Of a stretch of 64,000 nt of DNA, positions 22,090 through 34,831 are shown piece after piece (positions within the stretch are counted from its first letter, which is position 1; every line of letters begins with the position of its first letter). Source of the stretch: Albugo candida (taxonomy: Eukaryota; Oomycota; Peronosporomycetes; Albuginales); contig JBDOQK010000014.1 in the NCBI GenBank assembly GCA_040437565.1, positions 310,001 through 374,000 on the forward strand. The letters run 5' to 3'. Below the pieces are notes generated by a model. It was not told where the DNA came from and searched no databases. It worked only from the letters and a program-made list of their open reading frames with translations. The position numbers and the translations under genes are program-made.

Positions 22090-25000
22090 AAACTACCTGC
22101 GGTCCGAGGACCATCTCTGCGTCGAGCTTGTCTGTCCAACAGGAAGTAGCTCCCCCCATAATTGCGCTTTGTGATCGCACTCGAAAAAGAGATATCGATC
22201 GGATTCCATTGCGCCACACGAAGGCTGCTTGCAGAATATAATGTCGGGTAAATATCCTTTGAGAAACGACAACGAGATCGGACTGGCAGTAACCACAAGA
22301 CCAGACAAAACTGTAGATCTTCGAAGAATCGGCAAGACAAGTTTTCGAAGACGCCGAGATGCAGCCATACATATTTGAACTCGTTCGGAATCCATTGCAT
22401 CTGGCCGCTCCCGTCCAACATGCCAAAATTATACAATACCTTTTGCGTACTTGGCATACGAGAAGCAGCATCACAATGTAATTCCTGTTCACAGTGGAAC
22501 CACATCGATTGTTTTATGTAGATCTGACGGCGTTGGAGAGCATCAACATCCAAAATTATAATGCCTCAATTGATCTGATTCCACATTTTGCATGTGTTTT
22601 TCCACCAAGAAGATGTACTCTCCCTTCAGATCAGTTTCCCATGTCGATGTGGTGCGATTTTGAATATTTTCTTCGGCTTTTGTGAGCCAAAGAAAGGTTG
22701 GATAAGCTGAACTTATTGCGTCGACGCAGCTGTCCAATTTGCAGGAATGACTGTCGACTCATCGGATGCGAAATGCTGAAGGAATCAAATGCGTTGTAGC
22801 TTCCGTCGTCCCACCGAAAACGGAACGTAGCCCACCATCTGTCTTCAGGTATGTAAAAAAAAACTCTTCTGACCAGGTGAACGTGTTTCGATTGTTATTT
22901 GTGTTTCCGACCAAGCACAAATCGATTTAGCATTGACTGCCACCGTCAAGAAGTCTCTGCAGTTATGTCCATGTGCATCGTATAATGTCACAGACGTAAT
23001 AAGATCATCACCTGCGCAAAAAGTAGTTGACCACGGACTGATCGTGCGCGTCGAACCCATACATCAAACTAATCGTAAAAACGCTTGTCGAGAGTTGAAA
23101 TAACCATCGAATTACTTCTGTCTGGCCGAACGGAATGCCAAAATACTTGACCGAATTTACCGGACTCAATATAGTCAAATTAACTACACGAGGACACGGC
23201 ATGGTCCAATTGAACGAGAGCAAGGATGACTTACTTAAATTGAGCTTCGCACCAGCTCCATCGCAAGGCCTGAACGAGTTTGAGCTGCGTCAAAATACCA
23301 TTTGGAGCTTCGGAGCGCAATGTCGAATCGTCCGCAAAAATATTTCAATTGCGACAGTCGTGCCATTGATCCAACTATCATGTTCTCGATGTACTCGAAA
23401 TTAATTTCTTAAAGGTTTGATCGTCATCAGAAATAAATACTGAGAGAGGGTCGCCTTGTTTTACTTCAGGTTGTCGTGTAATGGGCGGTGGGATATTTCT
23501 ATTGATTATCAACTGCGCCTTCGTGTTGGTGTAAAAAAGACGAACCCAGTCGATGAAACCTTTTTTCGACGCCCAATTTTTCCAAAACGCGAAGCATGTG
23601 CATCCAATTGACTCTATCATAAGCTTTCTCAAAATCGAGAAAAGTCGCATACGCTTCTTCCCCACGATGAGTGGCTGAGTCTTGGATGTCGGCGAGATGT
23701 TGAATGTGGTGATGCATCGACCGTCCTCGCACAAATGCTTTTGATCTTAATGAATCAGTTTTGACAAAAATCGCTGCAATGGACGCGCTAATGATTTTGT
23801 AAGTACTTTCGCATCGGCGAAAAGCAGTGCGAACGGTCGAAAGTTGCCAGGATTATCTAGTGATCTTTTTTTGTATAACAAGGTGATTGCCGAGTGGCGT
23901 TGTCATCGAAGTAAGATACCTCTTCAGACACTCACCAATCGTGTTTTGGATCAAGCAGACACAAAGGAAGCTGATAATTTATTGATACCTGGAGGGGGAC
24001 TACTTCGCATGTGCTTGATAGGTTCCGCCATCTCGATCGTAGTTGAGCGAGTCGAGAAACGGGCTTGCTTTTCTGACGGAAGAGAAACATGAAGCGATTC
24101 CATATACTCCTTTTGATTTGTTTTGCACGGATCAGCTAAGTCGGTCTCAGAGCTATAAAAGAGCCCATAACACCACCCCAATGATCTCTGAATTCACCTT
24201 TAATCTCTGTCGAGTTCGGTGTCTCTGTGCCACGTTTTTTGTCACAGTTTCAATTGGCACTCGACGACAAGAACTGTACGTAGGGGAAAAAATGCTTTGA
24301 AGAGTTCTTCATATGTTTCACATGATGGTCGAAGGTCTCACCTTGGTTCTTATTGGCATTTTTTGACCGAATTTCTGAATTGTTCGAGACTCGATTCGAA
24401 TAAATCTCGTGATGAATTGGTGTCTTGATTGCGATATTGAGCTGCTAAAGCCTATATAACACGGTGGCTAGACTCAACATACGTCGGCTATCTTGTGAGA
24501 TCTTTTTATCGATTCGTTGATACTGTTTCTTGATTTTCAACTTCTAACTTTCTCACATATTCCCGGGAATCGAAGTTATCCGCAAGTGATCGAGTATCAA
24601 ATTCGCTTCCATTTTGATTGCGTCGACAACTTGAGGATAGTCAAATAGTCGTAATGAACATTTCCAATATCCTCGGCCCGGAGATTAAGTTAGATTTGTA
24701 AAAGTTACTTCTTGTGCCATATGATCTCCCGCATATCGTGAACGGAAATATTGAGATTTGGTAAACCATAAAAAATAGCTCTCAGATGTAATTGAGGCGA
24801 TTCTTAAGCGGTAATGGTCCTGTAAATACTTTTTTAGTCGGATTTTGGATTCGCCAAGCGTCTACCACATCCAACTGCGAAAGCCATTCCAAAAACGCTA
24901 ATCGACTTGGTTCGTGTCGAATTTATCCACTCGAAGCATCGATAGCTGGATAGGGGTGTGTGCTCAATTGCCAATTACGAGATGCGTTGCGTTCGATTGG

Positions 25001-25194
25001 AAAGTGTTGGGGAGCAAAAATTGATAGAAAATCACTCTTGATCGGTGTATATGCATGTTGAATATACAATTGTGCATCCTAAACCAAATAGCGATTTCGA
25101 ATGCTTCTTTAGGTGATTTCTTCAGCTGTTGGATAACCTGGAAAGTCCGAACGAAGAAAAATTATCACACCGCCACTGCGTTTTTGAGCTGGAT
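22090..25194 (-). pseudogene. LINE-J ORF2, C-terminal two thirds
   Basis: Reverse transcriptase blocks at 23732-23378: a FLDFEKAYDRVNWMH block (about 23640-23600) and QGDPLS near 23450. A FGIPFGQTEVIRWLF block near 23145 corresponds to the LGIPLG block after the L1 catalytic core, and near 22270-22140 is a CKQPSCGAMESDRYLFFEC stretch, a Cys/His C-terminal motif seen in plant-type L1 ORF2 proteins. Frames are interrupted. It would have supplied RT activity for target-primed insertion. Confidence 0.75.
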
Positions 25195-25415
25195 TGTCGT
25201 GGAGTTCGTGAAAAACAAGAAGTGATTGATTATTTGGAAGGGTCTTTGTTCGCTACCCTACCTATATTTCTTTCTCTTCGCACGATTGCTCACACAAGCC
25301 AGTCATATGACGTTCTGGGACACGTGTACTTACGCAATGTATGGAATATGTAATTCGGATGATGACGTATACGACTATCCGTTAGGAACATTCTAAGAAC
25401 ATGGTCATATAAAAT
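25195..25415 (-). repeat. gypsy-I 3' LTR
   Basis: Begins TGTCGTGGAG at 25195. Matches the LTR at 30746-30968 throughout, including ACGATTGCTCACACAAGCCA and GATGACGTATACG. The inner end near 25415 is set by where the match fades. Confidence 0.85.
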
Positions 25416-26476
25416 CCCCCGGACTTGACTTCGCGTTGGCGTTGTTTATATTGCGTCGAATGTTCTGACCAATGCGAAACGTGCTGGATGTCCCAGGTGC
25501 TGTCATACTCTGGATAACCATGCCATCTAAGAAGCCAATGGTGCTGACAGCTGAATTTTCGAAGTTTTAATAATTTGTTTGCGATGATAGGAGCTGACTT
25601 CGATTTTGGTCTCGTTCGGAATTTGCTTGGTGCTGCCGTGTAATGTTTCAAGACCTCGACGTTGAACGTTGGATGTAAGCGAGATAGCTTCGAAGGTATC
25701 TAAAGCTTCGCAACGTTGTGACCAATCAATTGATGATGCAGTATGGCCTTATTCGCCTTGCGGTTAGTTTAGACGTTGTTTCGGATCCTCCGGCCATGGA
25801 GAATCTTACGGGTGGATTACTTGTATCCAGAAGGATTATTTATCCTGCACTGAAGTCGGCTTCCAGACGTTTTCTGTCATAATATTGCATCTGCCGTGTC
25901 TGCGCGGCAAGTAGATTTCTCCGCGCGACTTCAAATAAGTGCTTGAGATCGTCCAAAAACTTTTGAGCATAATATTCAGCCGGAATATTTGCTTGCACAT
26001 TTGAGAACTCAGTCTGTGTAAGTGAGCACGGTTGGCGACCGGTATCAATTTGGAACAAGAGAGCTTTGTCGACATGCTAACCAGTGCTGCGTGTGAACAC
26101 TCTATGGTGCTCAAATGATAGACCCGATCATTCCCATGGTACAAAACATGCACCTTAATGCATCTTCAAGCACCAAGTTCTGACGCTCTTTGGCCGTCGC
26201 TCTGAGCTCGATGGGCAGTCTTCATGCTCAGTTTCACTCCCAGCAGTTGCATACGTGATCTCCAAAATATGGAGGTGAATATAGGACTTTCGTCACTTAT
26301 TATAATTTGCGGTAATCCGTGATGGCGTATGACTCCATCGAAAAATATCTGAGCCACTTCTGCGGCGTCTGCCCTTGTATGTGCTGGTATACACCGCGTG
26401 CGTTTGGAAAATTTATCCACAACCGCCATAATTGAGTCATATCCTTTCAAAACAAGTATACCAAGCATGAAGTTCA

Positions 26477-27170
26477 GTTGAAGGTGTCTATATTACTAGA
26501 ATTAGACTAAACTGACTTCTCTAGTTGCCTAGGCTAGCTTAAATAACATATATACATATAAAAAACGTTTCGTGAAATACCTGTGAGAGTTGATATTATG
26601 TCCCTCGTTGCTAGTCCTGCAGTGCGGTAGCGTTCACCACTACAGTACGAGAGTGTGTCCATTGTGTAACGGATAAATGTTGAAAGTTGTAAAAGTTGTG
26701 AAAAAATGGTCCAAAAGTACCGTGGTTTGGAGACTGGTGTGCGCCGCACTAGGCGGAACAATGCCATCCAACTAGGACTAGGATCCGAGTTGCACTTGCA
26801 TTTTGACTTGTCTGTGCCGTACCCGCAGTAATGNNNNNNNNNNNNNNNNNNNNNNNNNNNNNNNNNNNNNNNNNNNNNNNNNNNNNNNNNNNNNNNNNNN
26901 NNNNNNNNNNNNNNNNNNNNNNNNNNNNNNNNNGGTACTTTCCACGTCATCACATAGGGGTGATGACTCATCAACAATCATGCAATCACCCAAAACAGGG
27001 TGACTCATGAGGGTTGCCACGTCACTACAAGTGGACGCTAGCACCCTTGGTTGTGTCGATATGTCGACTTGGACCATTGTTTTCGAGAGGAAAGAGCTGA
27101 AAAAGGTAGTTTTGCGAGTTGTTTTGTACTAACTTGGCGGGTTACTTAGTAGACGGCAAATTGAGAAGTA
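26477..27170 (-). mobile_element. L1/Tx1-like LINE (LINE-L) inside gypsy-I integrase, middle lost in a gap
   Basis: The 3' end GTTGAAGGTGTCTATATTAC starts at 26477 and matches those at 10901 and 50763. The 5' end (26934-27170) matches LINE-J's 5' untranslated region. Flanks AAGCATGAAGTTCA (26463-26476) and AAGCATAAAGTTCA (27171-27184) form a 14-bp target duplication with one mismatch. Both true ends are present but the gap 26834-26933 has no flanking overlap, so most of a probably full-length (over 6 kb) element is missing from the assembly. It lies between the gypsy integrase zinc region and core. Confidence 0.88.
26834..26933. other. assembly gap, probably hiding most of LINE-L
   Basis: One hundred N without repeated flanks. 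The left side is LINE 3' sequence and the right side LINE 5' sequence, so kilobases may be missing. Confidence 0.85.
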
Positions 27171-30100
27171 AAGCATAAAGTTCATAGATACTACTTCCAG
27201 ACATTCTTTCGGAACTGGAATGGGCATGAGCTTGCCGATGTGTTTGAGGCTGCTGGGCTTCCATCTCATGCATGTTTCTCATGTAGATACATATTCTATT
27301 ACACCTTTTCCTAACATTGGCCAGTAATACCACTGTGATAACTTGTATTGATTTCGCTAGATTCCTGGATGTGCTGCTGTTGGTCCGTCGTGCGATTCGC
27401 TGATTGTGTTAGTGCGAATTTTGCACTTGTTGGGGACACACAAGATACACCAAGTTTTAAAACCTCACAAATTTGACGTCATCTTTTTTAGCCATTCCAT
27501 ACGTCAGTGAAATCTAAATTTGTGTCATACGTCTCTTGAAACAGTTTTTTTTATTGACATGTCCAAATGCGTACTCACGATAGTATAATCGATATTGTGA
27601 ACCTGATTCAGCGTTTCCGTGATCGTCCAGTGCACCTGTCACATCCCAATCTATGCGCCTCCCCCCGAAGGTCCATATCATCAATTATCATGTGCACCGC
27701 AGCATTATCGACGCGTCGGTAGGTTGATGCTGCCCAAAAGTGACGAAGATAAGCGCTACCGCACTGACAACACATGTGTGCACGCGAATGAACCGAATGA
27801 TGCGAAGAAGTCGCGGGGAACGGTACTGGACGGGACAATCCATCCGCAGCAACGTTGTGTACTCCCTTGACGAGATGGAAAACAATGTCAAACTGCGAAA
27901 TAAAAATGTCAGGAATCGAGCCAATTTCGGCAAGATCTTTGGATGATGCAGCATCTAACGACACGCAGAATTGGTCGTATATACATCAAATGGCCGAACA
28001 TGAAAATAGTGGCGCCATTTCTCTAGTGCCGTCTTGACTGCCAATAATTCCTTTTCAGGTGGGGTCCAATGGATTTCATGCTGACCCAAAACTGTGAGAG
28101 GTAGTGCGTGCGTTGCAAAATCACATATAAAACGGCGATAGTAACCTGCCAAACCCAGAAAGCTAATTAATCCCTTCTTCGATCTTAGTGCAGCCATTTG
28201 TGCAATTGCAAAGGTCTTCTCCTTATCAACCGATAGTCCTCGAACAAATTTATTGTGACCGAGAAAGGCAACTGCAGGTAGGCCAAACGAGCACTTCTGA
28301 CGATATGCGTAAAGGTGCTGGTATCGTAAAGCTCCACAGACCATCGAAGTTGCTCTACATGTGAAGCTTGGGCCTTTGAGAAGATGCAAATGTCGTCCAA
28401 ATACACGACGCCAAAAGTGAATTTGTCGAATAAAGATCGCATTCATCGTGACTTGATACCTGACATTCCTGCCAAAACCATTGGTGCAACACACTAGTGA
28501 TATGTTTCTTTGTGGGTTCGGAAAGCTTTGTATTGACTTGAGTTGTTTCTGACTAGCATTTGATGGTATCCATGAGCTAGTCGATGACCGTAAATATCGT
28601 TCCTCTTTGCATCTTGTCAAACAAGTCGTCAATCAAGGGTAGGGGTATCTGAGGAATACGTGTCTAACTACTCACATGCCGATAGTCAATAACCCATCTG
28701 ATTGGTATACAGCTATTTCCCGGCCTGAGCCACTCTGATCGTTTTGTAACGGTATTCGTAGCTGAATCCTTCTTGGGAACCCCGAGTATGTTAGGACCGC
28801 GGTGAGTTGGAGACTTCAATCCATCCTTTACGCAACTTTTCTTGCACAAAGTTTTCGTGATCATCATAGTTTCTGTCTTTGATAGACGGTAGATACCCTT
28901 AGATTTCGGATGAGCATTGCCTCAAAATGCAACTCAAAATTGACCGATTCTTCCTTCCGTGTTATTTATGGAAGTTTATCCGGAAATACATCGGCAAATT
29001 TGTTTAGCACTGGTTGTATGAATGACGGCACTGATTTGACATTCAAAGAACATATCTTTATCAAATATACTTTAAAAAAGGCTCCATCCTGCGTATTTTT
29101 GACAAAATTCTCTGGCTTTTCCGAGAAATCCATTATCATGGTGGGGTTTCTTGCTACTGTCGTACTCAACTTTGCCTTGGAAGCACCAGATAAAGTAATT
29201 TTATTTGTTCTCCAGTCTATGATAAGCTGGAATTCATAATGCCATGGTTTACCCAGAATCGCATCGTGTTTTTGTGCCAGATTTATCCATTCTGTAAACA
29301 CCTGGTCTTTGAAGATTTTCCCTTCTATATAATGTCGACCTTCTTCACATCTTCATTCTGGCTGCTACCATTGAATGATTACAGCTGTACAAGACGCATA
29401 TACCCAAGGTTTTTTGTTGCGATTTCGGGTCGAATCAAATAAACGCTTGATCTTCGAACTACGAGAGACTTGACCCTTTTCTGATTAATATATATTTGAG
29501 CGGTCTCCCTGTTTTGTGCACTGCATCTTCATGATCCACATTTTCGACGCTTCACGTTGTTATACGATCAAATAATATCGTATCCTCGTCGCTTTTTTTG
29601 TCTTCTTACACGTGATTGACCGGACGTGCCCTTCCACGTCGTTTCTTCTCTTTCACGGTATTACTGAATTGACTTCAAGAATGTTCTGGCTTCTTGAAAT
29701 GCAAGCACAGTCTTCATCTACATTCGTCCTTGCTGATGTCTTTCACATGATCGATCTCCATGGGTTCTGTCTCATTATATCGCCGTTGGTACTCATTACC
29801 CGCACGGGTTCTTCCGGACCATGCCCACTCCCTGATGCCATTGCGCTAACCATGTCTTCTCATGATGCCTTCTATCAATCCTTTGTACCCTTTGATGTTA
29901 ACGAACATAATCTAAGACCACGTTGATTGCTTCAATTAGTGTTTCTCAACGTCTGTATTGTACCTCTTCTCTTGTTCGATTTTGTAAGCCGCGTGGAAAT
30001 ATATGACCCGGTCAATATCACTCATGTTGCGTATTTGAACCATGATATGCCGATGACGTGCGATGTTTCTGATTTATCTCGACAATCGCGCTGTTGGAGA

Positions 30101-30745
30101 TCGTTCAACTGGTCTCGCAATCGTTGTTGCAAATCTGCTGGCACAAATTCCGTTTCCAGATCGATAAAACATTTCTCAACCGTAGGGATGGTGCTTCAAT
30201 TGATTGCAAACCACTGTACAGCTTCTCTTCTCAAGGCAGTCCCTAGCGTTGCCAAAATTTGCGTAGCCCATACCTCCGACTTCCAATCTAATACTTTGGC
30301 GCAAAAATACTGGTCTACTTGTTCGAATTAAAATTGTGAGGTTTCTTCAACAAGACCACTGTATGTTGGTAATCTCACACCATCCGTCTTTAGCTCTAGT
30401 GTCACGCGCTGTGCACGCATTTTTTAATTTGTCCCAGGATTTCTTGCTGCCATGCCATCATCGCCACCATTTGTTGCATCAACTGTGCATTCGATGACGG
30501 TTCCATAATCTCGGCTGTACTCTATTTTCGCCCAACGAAATTATCCCTTACTAACTTTTTGATACAAGTCCTCTCTCCCTCTCCTACGTTAGTAGCGTCT
30601 GGCCAAATGTCAATTTTCTTTTATTCCCCGAAGATACCACCCAAAGAACAAAACAATTGGCTAAAAGTGTGGGTGAGATGTCGAGTCCGAACCAAGACCG
30701 CAAGAACTGACAAGAGATGAAGGAAGATCAACAAGTGCTACTACT

Positions 30746-30968
30746 TGTTGTGGAGATCGTGAAAAAAAAAGTGATTAATTTTTTGGAAAGGTCCTTATTT
30801 CGATATTCTTCCTCTAAGCCTTTCCCTTAACACGATTGCTCACACAAGCCAGTCCAATGACGTTGTTGTGGGAACATGTGTAGTTGGGCAATGTATAGAT
30901 AATGAATTCGGAGGATGACGTATACGTCTATTCGTTAGGAACATGTTAAGACCATGTTCATTATGACA
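30746..30968 (-). repeat. gypsy-I 5' LTR
   Basis: TGTTGTGGAG at 30746 to ATGACA at 30968, 223 bp, TG...CA, followed by the target duplication TGGAT. Confidence 0.88.
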
Positions 30969-32062
30969 TGGATGGAGAAAAGCACTGTCGTGGTCATTGA
31001 TAAGCATTTTGTGCTGCATTTTCGAATATAAAAAAATGAAATGATTTCACTTGATCGTGATCGTGAAATTTGGTTTCTTGACCGCAACTAATGGAGTGGT
31101 ATGACAGGACATGGCCGATGAAAAATTGACCATTCCTATAGATGCCATTGGCATTCATCGTGAGTGCTGAAATAATCGAGGAGACCTGAGGATCACGCTG
31201 AAGGGGACCATCAATGAACATTGTTTCACCATCTTCTTTTGATATGTTAAGTCTTGCATTCTCGTGGAAAAAAGTATAATCGACGGAGAGCTGGGCGGTA
31301 TCCCACAGCAACCTTTCGCATTTATCTCCAACCATGGGGATTATCACATTATGCCCACGTCGAAGCGTAACAACAATGTGAGTACATTTATCGGGAGTAA
31401 ACGGCACTGATTAACCGGAATCTAGTTCACTCGCCCCTTGTGAGATACAGTGATCGTTTGTGTAGAATGTCGGGGCAATACACATAAATTATAGTTCCAA
31501 CGATGCAAGAGGTTTGGTTGCTCGAGTCAAACCGTGGACGATGTCCGGCACTCAATTACACCACGACATTACTTCTTACCAATACATCTCATTTCGAGGG
31601 AGCTTTTTCACCAATGTTGCAACTTCATCGCTTCGCAAACGTAACTTTTTGCCGAGATTGCGCGCTACAAAAGCGCGATTGATCAGAAGAACATGTGCTA
31701 CTGCGTTAAACGCACGATCTTTCGACTTCATGTATGGGATACGCACACCATCCATGGTTATCGGATGATTACGTGCTGCCCGGATGATTTCGTCCGGATT
31801 AGTACAAAATTGTACCAGCCAGCGCATTGAGGTGTTCAAGCATCAGCTTGGACCAGATTGTCCGGTCGGAGCGGGTGAAGGGCATTTCTGGAATTGAGCT
31901 CCATATGCTTCCCTATTTCACCAAATCTGGCTGGTCGCATCCGTGCTATCACGGAAATAATCTGAATGCGATTTTCATGCTCTGGATTGGCAACCGCTTG
32001 TACTTCTCGATTTCCACCTCCATAGGTTTGAGCACAGCAAAGTAACTAATTGTTGCGAATTC

Positions 32063-33106
32063 AGGCAGTGCGCTTCAAAAACCATGTGCTGGTACGGCTC
32101 CAGCCGATTACGTTTTCCTCTTTTCAATGCCAACGCTACGTAGCCACCCCCATCCCGACCGACCCAAGCTTGTGGTGATGATTGCCCTACCAGTTGAAGG
32201 ATGGGTGGAAGGGGCTGCAATAAGCTTGATGCTCGTGGTAATGTGATGATGGGGGAGTGTTGAGCTACAGCGAAATCTGATCGAGAAGTTTCCATTCAGG
32301 TTGCCTATCCTCCAATTTCTGGATAAAAACAGGTTTTAATCCCTTCCTGGGGCTACAACTAGTGCCGTTAGCTCTGTTTCCGTTTTCGCTGTGCTTTTTT
32401 TCTTTGTTGTTGGTTTTGCTTTCGGTGCTGGTTGTGAATTCACTTTCATAGTTGATTTTATTTGCTTTTGGTTTCGGTTTTGTTGTTGCCGTATTCTCGT
32501 GGCTAACACTGCTCCAAGTCCAAGCAGAAAGGACNNNNNNNNNNNNNNNNNNNNNNNNNNNNNNNNNNNNNNNNNNNNNNNNNNNNNNNNNNNNNNNNNN
32601 NNNNNNNNNNNNNNNNNNNNNNNNNNNNNNNNNNAGGCAGTGCGCTTCAAAAACCATGTGCTGGTACGGCTCCAGCCGATTACGTTTTCCTCTTTTCAAT
32701 GCCAACGCTACGTAGCCACCCCCATCCCGACCGACCCAAGCTTGTGGTGATGATTGCCCTACCAGTTGAAGGATGGGTGGAAGGGGCTGCAATAAGCTTG
32801 ATGCTCGTGGTAATGTGATGATGGGGGAGTGTTGAGCTACAGCGAAATCTGATCGAGAAGTTTCCATTCAGGTTGCCTATCCTCCAATTTCTGGATAAAA
32901 ACAGGTTTTAATCCCTTCCTGGGGCTACAACTAGTGCCGTTAGCTCTGTTTCCGTTTTCGCTGTGCTTTTTTTCTTTGTTGTTGGTTTTGCTTTCGGTGC
33001 TGGTTGTGAATTCACTTTCATAGTTGATTTTATTTGCTTTTGGTTTCGGTTTTGTTGTTGCCGTATTCTCGTGGCTAACACTGCTCCAAGTCCAAGCAGA
33101 AAGGAC
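32063..33106. repeat. 472-bp duplication flanking a gap (assembly overlap)
   Basis: 32063-32534 equals 32635-33106, separated only by 100 N. Overlap of contig ends within LINE-J ORF1. Confidence 0.93.
32535..32634. other. assembly gap
   Basis: One hundred N inside LINE-J ORF1. Confidence 0.95.
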
Positions 33107-33237
33107 CACGTTGTCCAACACGTGGTCGATCCTAACGGATAGAAGCATTTTCCCTCCCACAGAAGAAATCAACTTCCCGTATGCAATTCGCTCACAGACT
33201 TTGCCGATGCGGACCATCTGGAGAGGGCACGTCGAAC

Positions 33238-34605
33238 TACTAAAATACACTCGCAACGTCAACATCACTTTTTCCTCACGCAGAACAGTTTGTCAAGACA
33301 AATGGACATCCTACACCGTGAATTGTTACGCTCTCCCAATAGGCTTTTGAATACTGGATTACCATACTTCTTCATGAGGGAGGACAGGTTATTCTCATTT
33401 GTCGCACGCACCAACGCTCGACTTATCTTCAATATCATGGGATATGTGGCCTTGGAGACCTCGGAAAGATTCTCTGCCTCCAACTTCGCATCCAAGGTCG
33501 ACTACTCTGGGTGCTCTCCGTCTGCATACAGTTGCAGTATAGCCTATCATACAAGGTTTTTGACTTTGTGAGCTTCACGCAAAAAATTCACTCGAACTCT
33601 AGCCTTGTCCTTAAGCAAGGACTCCTGAGACCTGATAATATCCGCCAAAGTTGGACGGTTCTTATCATCCCCAATTGAGGTTACCTTTGGCCCACCCTGT
33701 GACGAGTCACTGGCCGTACCACCACAACCCTGTAGCGTCACACAGGAGTGACGCCTTATTAATAATAATTCAATCCCTCAAAGCCTATTGACTCATGAGG
33801 GTCGCCAAGTTAGCACATGTAGACGCTATTAACCTAGGTTCTATCGATATGTCGACTTAAAGCATTGTTTTNNNNNNNNNNNNNNNNNNNNNNNNNNNNN
33901 NNNNNNNNNNNNNNNNNNNNNNNNNNNNNNNNNNNNNNNNNNNNNNNNNNNNNNNNNNNNNNNNNNNNNNNTACTAAAATACACTCGCAACGTCAACATC
34001 ACTTTTTCCTCACGCAGAACAGTTTGTCAAGACAAATGGACATCCTACACCGTGAATTGTTACGCTCTCCCAATAGGCTTTTGAATACTGGATTACCATA
34101 CTTCTTCATGAGGGAGGACAGGTTATTCTCATTTGTCGCACGCACCAACGCTCGACTTATCTTCAATATCATGGGATATGTGGCCTTGGAGACCTCGGAA
34201 AGATTCTCTGCCTCCAACTTCGCATCCAAGGTCGACTACTCTGGGTGCTCTCCGTCTGCATACAGTTGCAGTATAGCCTATCATACAAGGTTTTTGACTT
34301 TGTGAGCTTCACGCAAAAAATTCACTCGAACTCTAGCCTTGTCCTTAAGCAAGGACTCCTGAGACCTGATAATATCCGCCAAAGTTGGACGGTTCTTATC
34401 ATCCCCAATTGAGGTTACCTTTGGCCCACCCTGTGACGAGTCACTGGCCGTACCACCACAACCCTGTAGCGTCACACAGGAGTGACGCCTTATTAATAAT
34501 AATTCAATCCCTCAAAGCCTATTGACTCATGAGGGTCGCCAAGTTAGCACATGTAGACGCTATTAACCTAGGTTCTATCGATATGTCGACTTAAAGCATT
34601 GTTTT
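33238..34605. repeat. 634-bp duplication flanking a gap (assembly overlap)
   Basis: 33238-33871 equals 33972-34605, separated by 100 N (33872-33971). The largest of the overlaps. Confidence 0.93.
33872..33971. other. assembly gap
   Basis: One hundred N within the LINE-J 5' region. Confidence 0.95.
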
Positions 34606-34687
34606 CGAGAGAAAAAGTAGGAGAAGGTATTTTCCGTGTTGTTTGTGCTAAATTGGCGAGCTACATAGTAGCTAGAAATCTGAGAAG

Positions 34688-34831
34688 TCGGGAAGGACTT
34701 AGGAATGTCCTTTATGTTTCCAGTAGCGCTTGGTACATAGCCTAAGCATTGTTTAGGATTTTAATCTTATACAATTAAAATTGATTTCTGGCAATTTTGT
34801 TCAAGCAATCACTTCCACTCCTCTGCAAACA
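34688..34831 (+). repeat. copia-1 5' LTR
   Basis: Matches the other copia-1 LTRs by AGCGCTTGGTAC and GTTTAGGATTTTAAT words and ends CAAACA at 34831 next to the primer-binding-like site. Left end approximate. Confidence 0.65.

Larger units (their letters stand above)
25195..30968 (-). mobile_element. Ty3/gypsy chromovirus (gypsy-I) with both LTRs, hosting a LINE
   Basis: Bounded by TG at 25195 and CA at 30968 and by TGGAT on both sides (25190-25194, 30969-30973). Parts from high to low: LTR, gag about 30500-29600, protease/RT about 29300-28150, RNase H about 28110-27950, integrase zinc region about 27330-27190, LINE-L, integrase core about 26460-26160, chromodomain about 25570-25430 (RWHGYPEYDSTW), LTR. 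A chromodomain after integrase marks chromoviruses, where it is thought to guide insertion to marked chromatin. The LTRs differ at roughly a fifth of positions by eye, so it is old. Broken with many breaks. Confidence 0.9.
30974..33871 (-). pseudogene. LINE-J ORF2 start (endonuclease) and ORF1
   Basis: About 31407-30994 carries an apurinic-endonuclease-like start (MNANGIY, then GQETKFHDHD, the LQET-like block), cut by gypsy-I. Above it lies a long ORF1-like region: a stretch rich in Lys/Asn/Thr/Ser (about 33100-32900), a Pro/Leu-rich stretch (about 32830-32700), and an N-terminal block near 33741-33265 (RPTLADIIRSQESLLKDKA). LINE ORF1 proteins bind element RNA. Counted once, the coding region is shorter because 32063-32534 and 33238-33871 are each repeated across gaps. 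Stops interrupt it. Confidence 0.65.
22060..34687 (-). mobile_element. L1/Tx1-like LINE (LINE-J), split by gypsy-I
   Basis: Two parts in the same orientation: 22060-25194 (C-terminal Cys/His region, reverse transcriptase) and 30974-34687 (endonuclease start, ORF1, 5' untranslated region). The break coincides with the 5-bp duplication TGGAT on both sides of gypsy-I. Comparison with the sister copy at 50763-57570 shows the two parts are neighbours there. The 5' end resembles that of LINE-L (TGACTCATGAGGGT... and a GTTTTCGAGAG word). The 3' end is missing. Two gaps with overlaps (472 and 634 bp) lengthen the right part by about 1.3 kb. Dead copy with many stops. Confidence 0.88.

Noticed and set aside
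32063-34605. Tandem segmental duplications in the LINE-J ORF1 region
   Set aside because: Each copy ends exactly at an N run and is identical to its partner, which fits unmerged contig overlaps.
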